Source of the DNA: Hericium rajendrae
Lineage: Eukaryota > Basidiomycota > Agaricomycetes > Russulales > Hericiaceae
Reading direction: 5' to 3'
DNA: 64,000 nt
Assembly (NCBI GenBank): GCA_033439255.1
Contig: CM065881.1
Location: forward strand, 2,170,001-2,234,000
Shown: positions 1 to 11,595 of the stretch, in pieces
Numbering within the stretch: the first letter of the stretch is position 1
How the letters are laid out: every line of letters begins with the position of its first letter
The notes under the pieces: generated by a model
The model's database searches: none
What the model saw: only the letters and a program-made list of their open reading frames with translations
Told to the model about the DNA's origin: nothing
Made by a program: the position numbers and the translations under genes

Positions 1-699
1 GGCATGCATTCTACGCAGCGCAGCTAGCAACTGGTCAGGTGATGACATGTCTGCAGTCTTCCTGAGAGAGACCTTGAGATGCGTCAAGTTGCGGAGAATG
101 GGAGCAGACCAAGGAATATGAACACGCGATAAATCAAGGGAGCGAAGCAGAGGTGCGTGGTCCTGAAATATGTGTTCGGGTAAACAGAGACTTGCATGAC
201 CAGAGTGACTTAAACGCAGGCTTTGCAGGACATCAGCAGGAGATGTCAGCACCGACTGGAGGGTGCGCGTCAAGATATCTGCATCATCTGCAGAAAGGGA
301 GATGTCGCGGATGTGGGAGAAGTATTCGCGGACGATCTCTTCCGCGTGGGTGGCTGTCGCGACGCTTCCAAATGAGATCGAGATCGGAACCGACTTTGCT
401 CGTGCAAGCATCGCCTTCAGCCAAGGTGTACTGATCCCATCCCAGATGTTTGTCCAGAGGCGAGGGTGGTGCAAGGCCGTTTCGCGCCAATATCTGCATA
501 CGTGAGTTACCTGTAGCCAACCAAGGTGCCGTTTGTCAGGCTCACTAGAATGCATCGAAGGTGGGAACGTGCCGGAACAGAACAAGAAAACACGGGAAAG
601 GATCTCTGAGGGAATTCGCGAAACTGGAATCAGGACATTGCGCTGCATGCGTAATGCACACATGGCCAAATGCATGGCCGCCAATTCATCGTCTATCAT
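1..699 (-). CDS. F-box protein, 3' end beyond the left edge
   Basis: The frame is open from an ATG at 699 to base 1 with no stop (233 codons), and its last residues (LRRMHA) continue off the window. It holds an F-box-like segment (SRIPSEILSRVF, then GWLQVTHVCRYWRE) and the start of an LRR-like region containing HIPWSAPILRNLTHL. The closest relatives in the window are the genes at 21.5 and 24.3 kb. By family it would be a substrate receptor of an SCF ubiquitin ligase; the target is unknown. The start is uncertain: a further 5' segment encoding the family's PQEFW motif lies at about 765-878, but one base is missing near 765, so it is out of frame. The gene therefore either starts at 699 or has lost its normal N-terminus. 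Confidence 0.75.
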   Translation of the reverse strand, partial: MIDDELAAMHLAMCALRMQRNVLIPVSRIPSEILSRVFLFCSGTFPPSMHSSEPDKRHLGWLQVTHVCRYWRETALHHPRLWTNIWDGISTPWLKAMLARAKSVPISISFGSVATATHAEEIVREYFSHIRDISLSADDADILTRTLQSVLTSPADVLQSLRLSHSGHASLCLPEHIFQDHAPLLRSLDLSRVHIPWSAPILRNLTHLKVSLRKTADMSSPDQLLAALRRMHA

Positions 700-878
700 T
701 TGACGAGCCTGGGCGATGGTGTCGAGATTATGGAGGGAAGGGGTGTTTTGGAAGCGTGCAATCCTGGCTGAATGTATGCCGACCAAAACTCCTGTGGGCT
801 ATCCGCAGAAATATCAGAGTGATCGCGTCGAAACGAAGTGACGGGGGTTGCGATCTTCGAGGTCGAATGATGCTGCAT

Positions 879-1743
879 GTTGAAAACCCTAGAATTAACT
901 GAAGATCTCAGATGGAATGAGGGATATAGAGATTGAGGAAACTTCTCAACACATGCCGACAGATATGTACCTGGAAGACAGTGTGAGACGCAGCGTACAG
1001 ATGCTGTGATGAAACCCCACCTTTGCTCGAAGACCCCACTGGCGAACTGTAAGTAGATGTTTACGATCTGCGGGAACAAGAGATACTATAAGAGAAAAGG
1101 ACTGAAAGAAGCTGAAAGGTCTAAGGGGCAGAGGAGATTGAACGACGAAGTTGAACAGGTTCAACGTTCAACGCCCATGCTGGAGACGCGTCTGTGGCTG
1201 ATCCACATGACTCTGAACCATAGTCAGGTGATCGTGAGGTCGCGTTTCTGTCGGTATCCGTCGTCGTTCGATTTCTTTTGTATCGCGGTGTAATTTGCCC
1301 CTCATCAAGTCACACAGATCCCAGATTCTGTATCCTCCATCTCTAGAGAACCTGCCTCTTACCTGCGCTGTCTCTGGCTGTCTGGAACCTAGACATCACA
1401 GACCGTACATCGATTGCGGTGATCAATATGTGATGCATGCAAATGAGTCGCTCCCAACGAAAACGTTCCTCGATGCGAGACAGGCCTCTCATGTGATATG
1501 GTACTTAATGATATATTGGTGTGTCTTATTTCAGTCCGAGCCACGGCGCGACCGCAACCGGTCACATTGCAGTCTTCTGTTCTCTTCGGATTCCGATGAA
1601 CCTTTCCTGGAGGCCGACCCTTCTTCCCGCCGCGTGGTCACGACGAACGTTCAATCTTAAGCCTTGACTCCTCCTACTTACAGGCTGACAGGTTCAAAGG
1701 ACGCCTTCTTCCCGACTCTCAAGTTCTCACAGCTGCAGTCGAA
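879..1743. other. Intergenic, no gene seen
   Basis: This separates the minus-strand F-box gene from the plus-strand GH76 gene. Only short unconvincing frames are present. The one pattern noted is a cluster of TTGAAC/GTTCAAC hexamers at 1151-1172, which recurs upstream of other F-box genes in the window. Confidence 0.5.
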
Positions 1744-3582
1744 ATGCATCCTAGCTTTCTACGCCTGATCTCTGCTGGGTTACTAGTATTAATCTCAGCG
1801 CGATCCAATGTCGCTCAGACTCAATGCTCGGCGACGCTCAGTGTCGCTACTGTAGATTATCCTTCTTACTTGCTCTTCTTTCCTGTGTCAGCTCATGCGC
1901 TTTGCTTTCACTTTCAGGACGTCGCAAATGAATTGCAATCCAAGTATTACGACCCGTCTTCCGGCCTTTACAATGGCGGATCGACTTGGACAGACGCGGT
2001 GAGCAGTGTTGCTTTCGTTCCACAAGAAGAGTGTGTACTAACCGGTATGCAGAACGCTGTCGAAGACCTGCATAATCTGATGCTCGCCGCAAACGTCGAT
2101 ACCTGGGCGATTGCTGGGAATACTTCACACATTGGTCGTGCTGCTCTGGATTCGAGCACCGACTGGACAAATTTCATCGCAGGTAGCTATGACGATGCAC
2201 AGGTATTTGCTTTGTCACCAGGTCACTTTTCAATGATGCTATATTCTCCGCGTATTGTCAGTGGATAATCCTGGGGTTATGGAAAATCGCGGATTACAAG
2301 AGTCACGTCGGCCAGGATGCGGGCCCTTTCAACGTAAGCTGCGCCCACTAGTCCGTCCTGCTCAGATGTCTAGACCAAGTTGCAGGATGCCGCCAGCAAA
2401 ATTTATGACATCATCGCTGGACAATGGGATACGACCAACTGTGGAGGCGGCGGTGGGTATCCTGCTTTCTGAGTTATTCTTCCGCTCTGACGTACACATC
2501 ACTTTCCAGTATGGTGGTCGTCCGACCATACGTACAAGAACGCTATTACGAATGAGTTGTTCTTGTTGACATCCGCTGAAGGTTTTCTTAGAAATGGGAA
2601 TCAGGACTACCTGACGAACGCTCAAGCTGTATGTGTCTTACTTTCAATCCTGCATATCTGAGTTAATGACGAGCTATTCGTCCGACATGCAGACATGGGA
2701 CTGGCGTACGTTGCATGTTCCTATATTATGAGTCATTCTCATTCGAGGCATTCAATTGCAGTGAAGAATTCCGGGATGCGCAACTCACAGGGCCTATGGA
2801 ATGATGGGCTAGATTTCAATACGTGTCAGAATAACAATCAGGTGAGCACTGAATCCACGAGTACACCTGCGCGTGATACTCATGACTGCCAAAGACTACG
2901 TGGACGTACAATCAGGTGAGCAGTGCTGCGAAGCGGACGGGCTCATCATGCTCAAAGCGCCCAGGGAGTCATTGCTTCAGGTCTCGGGGCCCTCTACGCA
3001 ACTACCAAAGATCAGACGTTGCTGCAAGAAGCGGAGACAACACTTGATGCGACCTTGGAGTATCTGACGGTGAACCAGATTCTCAAGGAACCCTGTGACG
3101 ACGCTGCTGGATCTCCTTCAAGTTGCGGCCCTGATGGAGTGAGCTATACTCCGTTATAATGGTAGACCTCTGAATACTGACTGGGGGATTTACCGTAATC
3201 AGCAACTTTTCAAGGTTGGTTTTTGCTCGGCGCTGTCATCTTAAAGGTTCCATTGAAACATATGCGGGGGCACCTTATTTTAGGGACTTTGGACTAAGCA
3301 TGTGCAGTACTACCTCGATTGGGCCGGCTCCGCCGCTCAAGAGAAGTATAGTTCGGCCCTTGGACATCAAGCCTCTGGCGTGTACCACTACGGAAAAAAC
3401 AGCGCCAACGATGTGGGAACTATTTGGTATGCACCTAACCAAGGCGGTTCCAATTTTACCCCCAAATCATCTACCAGCGGGCTAGAGGCGCTTGTCGCCG
3501 CTGCCAAGGTACGTGGGCTTACAAATGTACGTGTTGTATCCTCTAACGCACAAGTCAGTATGGACCGTGCCCTTCATTTTAA
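1744..3582 (+). CDS. Secreted GH76 family alpha-1,6-mannanase-like protein
   Basis: Twelve exons splice to 399 aa: 1744-1851, 1918-2202, 2262-2333, 2386-2452, 2510-2628, 2693-2705, 2762-2841, 2895-2915, 2965-3138, 3203-3214, 3284-3508, 3559-3582. All introns are 49-69 bp with GT..AG ends. A signal peptide covers about residues 1-24. The GH76 catalytic Asp pair is at 128-129 (YDDAQW), followed by ADYKSHVG, CGGGVWWSSDHTYKNAI, TWTYNQGVI and GLGALYATT, all typical of fungal GH76. The family cleaves or transfers alpha-1,6-mannosyl linkages in cell-wall mannoprotein or GPI-anchored glycans. The protein ends AAKYGPCPSF with no GPI-anchor signal seen, so it is probably secreted. Three exons are only 12-21 bp long. 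Whether it acts on its own wall or on foreign mannan is not shown. Confidence 0.9.
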
Positions 3583-5117
3583 GCATGCGTTACGTTATGT
3601 CATGTGGTTCATTCCTTGTATTTTGTTGTCGTCTCGCTGGATCTTTTCTTGCATTCCCCGCCGTTTACGTAAACCTCGTATCACATTGCAGCGTCGCGGG
3701 TGCTTCTCATCCATATCATATAGTTTTTGGACCGCGTTGTATCGCCATGCGGTCCATTCTGCGACCATGCATCCCGTCTTCCCGAAGCAAGCAGGTGGCC
3801 CAAATGAACCCGAGATGTCCGGCAGGGAACTTTGGAGGTACGTCACTGTGATTGAACAGCTGACTGACTGGGAATGTCTTCGCGTGCAAGATACACCCTC
3901 GTTATCCTCGTTCGCAACGCTGGCACTTCGCGAGAGCCTATGAGCCCTGTATTCAAACTGGAATGCTCGGAGCCTTATCGCAGCTGATAGTGCCGGTCTC
4001 ATGCAGGCAGGAAGCAAGACGCTCTATACTGTCATCTTGTTCAGAAGCATATGTGGACGCACAATCGCCGGTCCGAAAATCAAACGTTTTAGATCGACTG
4101 CATGGCATCACGACGTGGCAAGAATCCCAAGCTGTGTCCATTGGCGGGTTGTTAGGGAGACCTGCATCGACGCATGCGCGTGAGTACTTACTTTAGTGGC
4201 CTTGGGCTTTCGAGCTCTGCTGATTCGCATCTTCTTTGTAAATTTGCTCTCTGATAACAGGTGACAAAATTAGAGAAAATACAGATAGTGATACAATGGT
4301 GATACGAGGATTAAGCGACGCGTCGGCATTGTGGCGAGCGAAACCGCCGACAGTACTATCTTGGCCGAGATCATATCGACCGAAATAAGTGGACGCCTTG
4401 GGCTGGGGGGCTCGGACGCAATAACTGTCAGACCCATGGTTTTCGAGCAGCTCCACTTGCTGTATAGGTGACTCCTTGATGTATAACAACCCGGCCAGTG
4501 TCTTATCGTGGCCCGTTTCTTTCTTCCAGCTTCTCGTTTTCCTGCTCCTTCACTCAGAGAGCTGTGTTCAAACACACACAGTACTCTCCATTCTCTGCAG
4601 TATCTGTCTGCTTCTGTCCATACAGGACAAATTGGTCCCGTCTTCCCCGATCCACGAGGTCACGCAGATTCCCCATTGATTGGGATCTTGAACATCGCAT
4701 GCCTGGCGGAGAAAGGAGCATATGCGATATTATGCTTGGATCTGCCTATCATACCAACGATACACAACAACATCCCCTTCTTCCCGGGCACTTCGCCATT
4801 CGTGCCGGACACTGCCAACGTGGCCTGCTACGCTTCGCCAGCCGACCGTCAGCTTCTGCACAATGTTGCATGCGGGTCGATTTTTGCTGTCCCCCCTGGC
4901 CACATGAAACCTTGTAGCTTGGCCCTGGAAGAGTCATGATCTGGGGGATGACTAGCTCGATAGCATCATGGGCCTTTGGTCGTGACATTGCCTTCCTCGT
5001 GCTACGCACGTCGCGCGCTCGCTTCGCGCAGGATGTATCGCGTGTAGGCTGGTCGTCTGGTCATCTCCTCTGAAGACTGGAAGCCCATGCAAGAGCTATC
5101 GACCACTTCTCCTGCCG
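3583..5117. other. Intergenic, no supported gene
   Basis: Several 60-140-codon frames lie here (longest about 4498-4939), overlapping each other in different frames. None has a recognisable domain or a convincing splice pattern. The 3' part is the promoter region of the chitinase gene. Confidence 0.45.
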
Positions 5118-5126
5118 TATATATAG
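5118..5126 (+). promoter_or_regulatory. TATA box of the chitinase gene
   Basis: TATATATAG lies 88 bp upstream of the chitinase ATG at 5206, a usual spacing for a fungal core promoter. Confidence 0.5.
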
Positions 5127-5205
5127 CTCATTAAGCTCGTTGCTATGTCTTCCAGCCCAGCCCAGAACCCAACCAGTCAGAAGAACCTCGCGCAGCTTGT
5201 ACATC

Positions 5206-6683
5206 ATGGTGTCTTTCAAATCTACCTTTGCTCGCTTGGCCGCTGCGGTTACCGTCGTCTCCTACTTTGTGGGTAATGTGGCTTCGGAACCCGTCGACGA
5301 GGAGCTTGCTGTTCGCAAGGCTTCTGCGACTCCTGCTGCTCCTCACTTCGTCGCCTACAGTGACGAATGGGTCTCGGGCGAGAACGGCCCCCCGGCACCC
5401 TCTGTCATCACGGTATGATGCTGTCCATCTATGCACACTTAGATGCTAACGATGTCCGGTGCAGGGCTTCAACACTTTGTAATTCCATTACCTTACCTCA
5501 CCTTACGGACGATGATACTAAGTCAGGTTTGCATCCAGCCTGCTCTCGTTCCTGCTCGTAAGCGGCGCGGCGGATCAAGCAGTGGAATGGCAATCGATTT
5601 CTGCAGCTGATCGGTCTTCGATCAAGTCCCAATACGCGGCTGCCGGCATCAAGCTGCTCGTGTCGGCCTTCGGGTCCACGGATGCCCCCACTAGTTCTGG
5701 ATTCGACCCAGTCGGCACCGCTAACACGATGGCTGCGTGGGTCAAACAATACAGCCTCGACGGCATCGATGTCGATTATGAGGTGAGTTATCCCAGTTCT
5801 ATATTCCTTGATAGGCCAGTTGCTTATTTGCCTACGCCAAAAGGATTTCAACGCATTCGATGGCGGCACCGGAAGCGCTGAGGCATGGTTGGAGTCATTC
5901 ACGAGACAGCTCCGGACTCAGCTTCCCCAGGGCCAGTACATCTTGACCCATGCCCGTGAGTTCATCTGCTCCTCCCCTTGGGTGCTGAGATAACTTACGC
6001 ACTCTCTTACAGCCGTTGCTCCTTGGTACGTCAAGACATTAATTTGCCGTGGTATCCGCTTGACAAATTCTGCAGGTTTGAGGCCAACAGGTGGGGCGGT
6101 GGAGGCTACTTGGCTATCGACCAGAGCGTCGGCAGTCTCATCGACTGGGTCAGCCATATCTCTCCCCTGTCAGAAGGCGGAATTTGCTGATGCCGTCCTC
6201 CTAGTACAATGTGCAATTCTACAACCGTGAGTCAACTCAGGCCTCAACAGCAGCAAGTTGATTGCTCACTGTCTTCTCTTCACCTAGAGGCCACCTACAC
6301 CACCTGTGCCACCCTTCTGACCGCTTCGGACGGTGATTTCCCCGGCTCCGCTCTCTTCCAGATCTCAGCCAACGGCGTGAGCTTGAATAAGCTCGTCATC
6401 GGCAAGCCTGCCAACAGCGGTGATGCCTCGAATGGTTATATCGACCCTAACACACTGGCTGGCTGTGTTTCTCAGGCTAAGAACCAGGGCTGGAGTAAGT
6501 CGACTTCAATCTCGTGATGCATCCTGCTTAAATTCCGCCTTTCAGACGCTGGTGTCATGACCTGGGAGGTTGGTAACATAACTTTCAGTCGTAAACTGTG
6601 CACTGACAGAACTGCTTTACCAGTACCCTGATGCGGGTGCTGCCTGGATCAAGACCGTTCGCTCACAGGCCTGGCCCGAGTAA
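5206..6683 (+). CDS. Secreted GH18 chitinase
   Basis: Ten exons give 328 aa: 5206-5412, 5465-5478, 5527-5782, 5844-5955, 6013-6025, 6076-6148, 6205-6226, 6288-6494, 6546-6568, 6624-6683. The start at 5206 is preferred over an upstream in-frame Met because it begins a signal peptide (about residues 1-28). The GH18 signature DGIDVDYE ends at the catalytic Glu159. SAFGS, HAPVAPWF, YNVQFYNQ and GVMTWE, the other strand ends of the TIM barrel, are in order. Such enzymes hydrolyse chitin (beta-1,4-GlcNAc) outside the cell. No chitin-binding module or C-terminal extension is present, so it is a single-domain enzyme. The exon boundary at 5478/5527 is the least certain: an alternative acceptor would change a few residues before SFLLVSG. 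Confidence 0.9.
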
Positions 6684-7643
6684 ATGGAACGCCAATGACG
6701 AGAGTGACGCAAGCACGGAAGTAGAGAATGAAACGACTTTGACGGGCCGATTGCTAGTGTTCTCGGTAACATTATTGGGTAATAGGTTTTTATTCAGTTT
6801 AACGGATTAATATGGCTGCATGTATGGAAACCTGTACAAATATCTGTTCTATGCGAATGTTCAAGTATCTTGAGTCTATCAATGACAAGATAGCTTTCTT
6901 TTTTTGGTATCGTTTGATCGACCAGCTCGACCGCCCCGGCAGCACGAGTATAAGTCCGATTATGTTACAGCTCCGGCTGGGTCCGTCTCAAAAACACAGA
7001 TTGATTGGTTCTCATCGGGAAAGGAAATAGTGTGCGGCATGCTACCGCGCATGGATGTCATACTAGTCGCGATAAAAAAATCGAGGGCCTCGTTACACGC
7101 ATGACCTTGACTAATTTATGTTTAAGCATTGAAGCAATGCTGACCGCCACATTTACGAGGCAACCTATTCAAAGCTCAGGCAAACAGGACGTTAGAAGCA
7201 AGACTCATCTCTGGCCTGCTGTCAAGTATGGGCCTATGGCGGGGCGGTGGGTTTGTACCGAGGTAATGCATGTGATGTCGAAGACAGAGAAGATGGTCGT
7301 TTAACATACCTTCTGCATTGAATTACCCGGACATGAGTGCTGGTCATACTAAGGTAATAACACTCATCAGAGTCGTCCACATTTCATTTTGACCGATGCC
7401 AAAAATGCGATCCAAACAAGATTAATTCAAAATTAGTTCTCCAAGCCGGCAATGGCCGATAGCAAACGGAAGGCGGGAATGACATACCGCATTTGGATGT
7501 GCAGCTAGTTGATGCATGTCACTGTGGCTGAAGGAACTGTACAGTTTGCTCAGAATTTACCCACGCCTCTACACCGAGTTTCAGGTACTATCCCGCCCCA
7601 GGACCGTCAACGACGCACCTTCCACACCCCAAGCCTATTCAAG
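6684..7643. other. Intergenic, no gene seen
   Basis: This is the 3' region of the chitinase and the 5' region of eL43. Short frames on the plus strand show no domain or splice support. Confidence 0.5.
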
Positions 7644-8241
7644 ATGGTATGCTCTTGTGTTAACTGCATTTTATATGCCGTCCTAATGTCCGGTCGGTAG
7701 ACAAAACGCACTCGCAAGGTCGGCGTCACCGGAAAGTACGGAACGGCAAGTATCATTCAATTTGCGTCGGTGTAGGCAATGTGGAGGAGGAAGGCTAATC
7801 ACAGAACTTTGCGGTTTATAGCGTTACGGTGCTTCCCTGCGTAAGCAGGTCAAAAAGGTGCGTTTTGACTAGGTTTCAAGACGGGTGCGATATTTAAACA
7901 ACTTGTTTTATAGATGGAGATCACCCAGCACGCGCGTTACACCTGCACATTCTGCGGCAAGGCAAGTCTCGTTCCCTCAATTCTCTGAACTTGCATTGGC
8001 AGGACCGCATGTCTTACATGTAATCATTGCACACAGGACGCCGTGAAGCGCCAGGCTGTGGGTATCTGGAAGTGCAACGGGTGCCGCAAGGTCATTGCTG
8101 GCGGTGCATGGACTGTCTCGACGACAGCTGCCGCCACTGTGCGCAGGTAAATATCGTAGGCTGAAGTATACAGTTCGTTTCGTGACGCTGACTATTTTCC
8201 CTAGCACCGTTCGTCGGCTGCGCGAGATCACGGAGGCCTAA
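7644..8241 (+). CDS. RPL43: 60S ribosomal protein eL43 (L37A family)
   Basis: Six exons give 92 aa: 7644-7646 (only the ATG), 7701-7745, 7822-7857, 7914-7961, 8037-8146, 8205-8241. The protein is colinear with eukaryotic L37A/L43, including KYGTRYGASLRK, and has the four-cysteine zinc site (YTCTFCGK ... WKCNGCRK) that folds the protein onto 25S rRNA. Length matches the family. Two introns (7746-7821 and 7962-8036) start with GCAAGT rather than GT, so they are GC-AG introns; shifting to a nearby GT would break the frame. A first exon consisting of the initiator ATG alone is common in fungal ribosomal protein genes. Confidence 0.95.
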
Positions 8242-8330
8242 AACATCAGATTTCGTTGCTTCGTCTTTGCATATGACTTATCCTTTCTCGCTGTTGTTCT
8301 ACGCATGTCAATCCATAATCATAGGCCACC

Positions 8331-8714
8331 ATGAACATGCTACGCTGTATTCATTTGTCACGATCATGCCTCTGGATGATATTGACTGTGAGATCATTCG
8401 AGGCCTCTGTGGATGGACGCGACGCGACTCGAAGCAAGCATGAACTTAATCTTTCCCATGCAAGACAGGTGAGCAGCTCCAGCGCAGGCAGCACTGAGTA
8501 TCAGAGCACCATCTTTCTGGACGACTTAAGCATCCTCCCCCCGCTGAGCCAAAGCTCTGCCCAGTCTTCTCTTCACGAGACTGCATATAACTCGCTCATC
8601 AGAATGGAGGAAGACAGTAAGACAGGCAAGGCGAATGAGATTCATCGTCCAATCAAACGCCCGAAGGGCTCTCTTAACCAGTACTCTAGCCAGGCGTCTC
8701 GCACTAGACAATAA
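8331..8714 (+). CDS. Small hypothetical ORF downstream of eL43
   Basis: A 127-codon frame starts with ATG in a strong context (GCCACCATG) 90 bp after the eL43 stop codon. The product is Ser-rich and has no domain I recognise. No intron signal or homologue is visible, and it may simply be eL43 3' UTR or intergenic sequence. Confidence 0.2.
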   Translation: MNMLRCIHLSRSCLWMILTVRSFEASVDGRDATRSKHELNLSHARQVSSSSAGSTEYQSTIFLDDLSILPPLSQSSAQSSLHETAYNSLIRMEEDSKTGKANEIHRPIKRPKGSLNQYSSQASRTRQ

Positions 8715-9291
8715 TGTGTTATGGCCCAGACCCTCAACATTCAACAGGCTTGACGACTTCGTCACGCTGTTCTCAAGATCCAGAAGCCTGAGGACTCACC
8801 TTTCTGGAACAGCCCGACAATGGCTTGTGTGGGTTGCTGCCTGAAGTCCACCATAGTGGTGGAGCACGATGCCGTGGTCTTGGTTTGTCTGAAGCCTTCG
8901 ACGGCCGTGTAAGACGGACATGTAGAATACTGTCGTTTGTTGAAACGTCGGGCATTCGAAGAGGTCTGAAATCCGAACTTTTGACGGAATGCTTACTTTA
9001 GGTCACGATAAGCTAGTATACTTACTTTTCCAAGCGATCTCAATACAGTCTGCCGTGGATGAATACAAGATTATAGAATATGAAAAGTCACTGGGAGGCA
9101 CAGCGTCAACGCTGAGATTTGCGTCGATTGCAATCACTCAATCAATCTGTGTTGATGTCACCAGCTTCGCAAGTCATCAAATTCCTCGGTCTCCAGGTCA
9201 GTACAGCAACTGTGCTCAACACAGAAATTAAATAGTGAGACGCGATCAGCCATGCCACACCACACCCATCCCAATAACAAGGATCTGCACA
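8715..9291. other. Intergenic, no gene seen
   Basis: This is convergent space between eL43 (plus) and the small secreted protein (minus). Only short frames without features are present. Confidence 0.5.
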
Positions 9292-9857
9292 TCAAACGAA
9301 TTCCCAGGTCATGTCGATCCGACCGAGGCTCTGGTCCGCGATCTGGCTAAACGCGCTGGGGCTGAGGTCGAGATCGTTCTGTTTGCACGCCACGCAGCGG
9401 TCGACGATGCCCACGGTCACGGATTTGCCCTGGAAGGTAACCTTGGCCTGTTTATTGCAGATGGGATTCCTGTGAGGATAAGTGAGCAAGAAGAGAGGCG
9501 GACAGTTGAGGTAAGGACTGCATACGTGTTGGGATTCGCACCGGCGCCGCTGCGAGCCGTGAGTGAGTTGGAAGATGGTGAGGGAAGAAAGTAATTTACT
9601 CACGGGAAGGTGTCAAACAGTCCTCCGGACACAGCGGCTATCATGTCAGTGGAGGCGTTCGTCTTCCCGCACGCGCCGATACCAGGCAGATAGAACGTGG
9701 CTATGCAAGCCAACGTCAACAAGCTGTAGGAATAAACGAAAGGATATCACGAAACGTCGAGCTCACCCTGGCCAGAATTTGCCCTGCTCTGCAGGGGCGC
9801 CGCCAGTGCGAGAGTCGAGAAGAGAGTGAACAAAGACAGGTACGTCAAAGCAACCAT
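9292..9857 (-). CDS. Small secreted RlpA-like/barwin-like double-psi beta-barrel protein
   Basis: Four exons on the minus strand (9767-9857, 9604-9700, 9526-9549, 9292-9469) encode 129 aa. A signal peptide covers residues 1 to about 20. The mature part is one double-psi beta-barrel domain: ATFYLPGIGACGKTN, then KVTFQGKSVTVGIVDRC, then DLDLSPSAFSQIAD, ending in IDMTWEFV. This is the pattern of fungal RlpA-like/expansin-like proteins. They lack the C-terminal cellulose-binding domain of true expansins and often carry two disulphides. Members include stress- or host-contact-induced secreted proteins and cysteine protease inhibitors, but no enzymatic activity is established for most. An effector or wall role is inference only. 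Confidence 0.85.
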
Positions 9858-9982
9858 TGTGATGAGCGGACTAGCCGGCAGAGTAGAACGAGAGAATTAG
9901 AAGACGAGGAAGTAGCAGGCGCAGCCTGGAGATGAGAGACGATGCTGGATCTGAAGAAAGGCGGTCAGGCATGGCCCTGGGG

Positions 9983-9990
9983 TTTTTATA
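9983..9990 (-). promoter_or_regulatory. TATA box of the small secreted protein gene
   Basis: TATAAAAA on the minus strand lies 126 bp upstream of the ATG at 9857, in otherwise GC-rich sequence. Confidence 0.45.
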
Positions 9991-11595
9991 GGCACGGAAA
10001 GCCAGGGGTGAATAATAAAAGACAAAAGGACAAGGGCACAGCCATGAAGCCTCGATTTTAGCCCGCCGATGTGATAATTTTGGATGTTCCTAGGACGGGT
10101 GGACTGCCTTCTGGATGGATGCTCGAGCCTGGCCGGGGTGTGAAAGTAGCAACGGTTATCGATCGGAAGGCCTACACCAGGATCATTAGTGAGCTGGATT
10201 CGCCGGGACCCATGTAAGCCATAGTCTTGCTGACGGAGTGACCGACGGAGGAACCGCACGTCTAGAATAGACTGGCAATCAGATTACATTGATCCGGACT
10301 GAAGCCGTCCCGGCAGCCTGTTCGCAGTGTGGTAAGAGAGGACACGTACCGTACCCTACCGTACCTGCATCAAGTGCGTAAAGCAGGCCTATAAGTGACC
10401 ACGTTCGGATAAGCGAACGGCGCCTTCTTCGCAATGCGATGAAAGCAGGAACAGGGCTGAGAACAGGAGCACGGAATCATGATCGGACCATGTCTCAAGG
10501 ATGCCCAAATGGTGCTTGAGCTGAGATTGGCCGGGTCTTCGCTTGACAGGTGAAGTATTGAACGTGGTTAGTAGGTGAGCGCTGAGCGGAAGACAGATGG
10601 ATATGAAACTCGCGTAGCATTGACACCAACTGCTCGTCTTGATTTTGGTTGCGGTTGGGACGTGATGATCAATTCACAGAAAAAACGAGGACCACAGAGA
10701 GTAAGCATATTGTAGATGCAAGCTCACCGCACATACGCACTATACGAGTAAGTTACATGAGATAAGTCTGAACTACGGAATGCTGTGCTGACCGGTGTGT
10801 TCCGCGGCGATTGGCATGCGCGATCTGGTGGACGAGCTTAACTGCGACAACGAGGGCAAAAGGTCGCCCTGCGTCATGATCTTGAACGCGTCTATGCAGC
10901 TTTTCCTGGACTAAAATTCAGCCTTGAAGCTTGAAGCTGACGTCTTGACACTGCGGATGCATAATGTAGGATGATGTGAACGTTGCAGCGTACCTCAGGC
11001 AGCCGACTGTGGATAAACGTATTTTTAGACAACATCGGAATAGGCTGTACAGATTCAGGTACCTGATTTATAAATGTGTCGAGCACGGCGATAGCGGACC
11101 GTAAGCAAGCTTTCGTGCAAGGCGAGAAGAGAGAAGGTGAAGGAATTGTTCGACTTGTTGCGTCGCATCAAATCTGCATGCACATGGTGGCGCATTCACG
11201 GTGGTATTCCACGCTTCCTGATCAACTAATTACCTATATGTTTACGACAAATACCAAAGACGCTCCGAGTCAGAACCAAACAGAATATAGAGCGCTGAGC
11301 ACACATACACCAGTAATGGACTGCCGTCTTCAACAGGCTCTTCAAATAGTCTCCAGCATCTCCAAGCTGCGTCTCTGCTATTCCATACCATTAAGCCAAG
11401 TGCAGTGTACTCTACGTCCTCTTGGAAACTTCAAAATTGGCCGTCGCCGGATCACTGTTGCTTGCCATCAGAATTGTCGGCACGATAAGACACAACTTGA
11501 CGTTCGCTTCCCGCGATTTCAAACGCGGGCACAGCGTATTTTGAGCGTCGGGTCTTGTGTATACCTCCTCTGCCAGAACCCTCTGCAAATGGCCC
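9991..11595. other. Intergenic, no gene seen
   Basis: This 1.6 kb stretch lies between the secreted-protein promoter and the 3' end of the next F-box gene. Frames such as 11076-11633 (plus) are not supported by any motif or codon pattern and run into the F-box gene's 3' end. Confidence 0.45.

Noticed and set aside
4498-4939. Overlapping 140-codon plus-strand frames
   Set aside because: Two frames overlap with similar length, neither has a domain, signal peptide or splice pattern, and codon use looks random.
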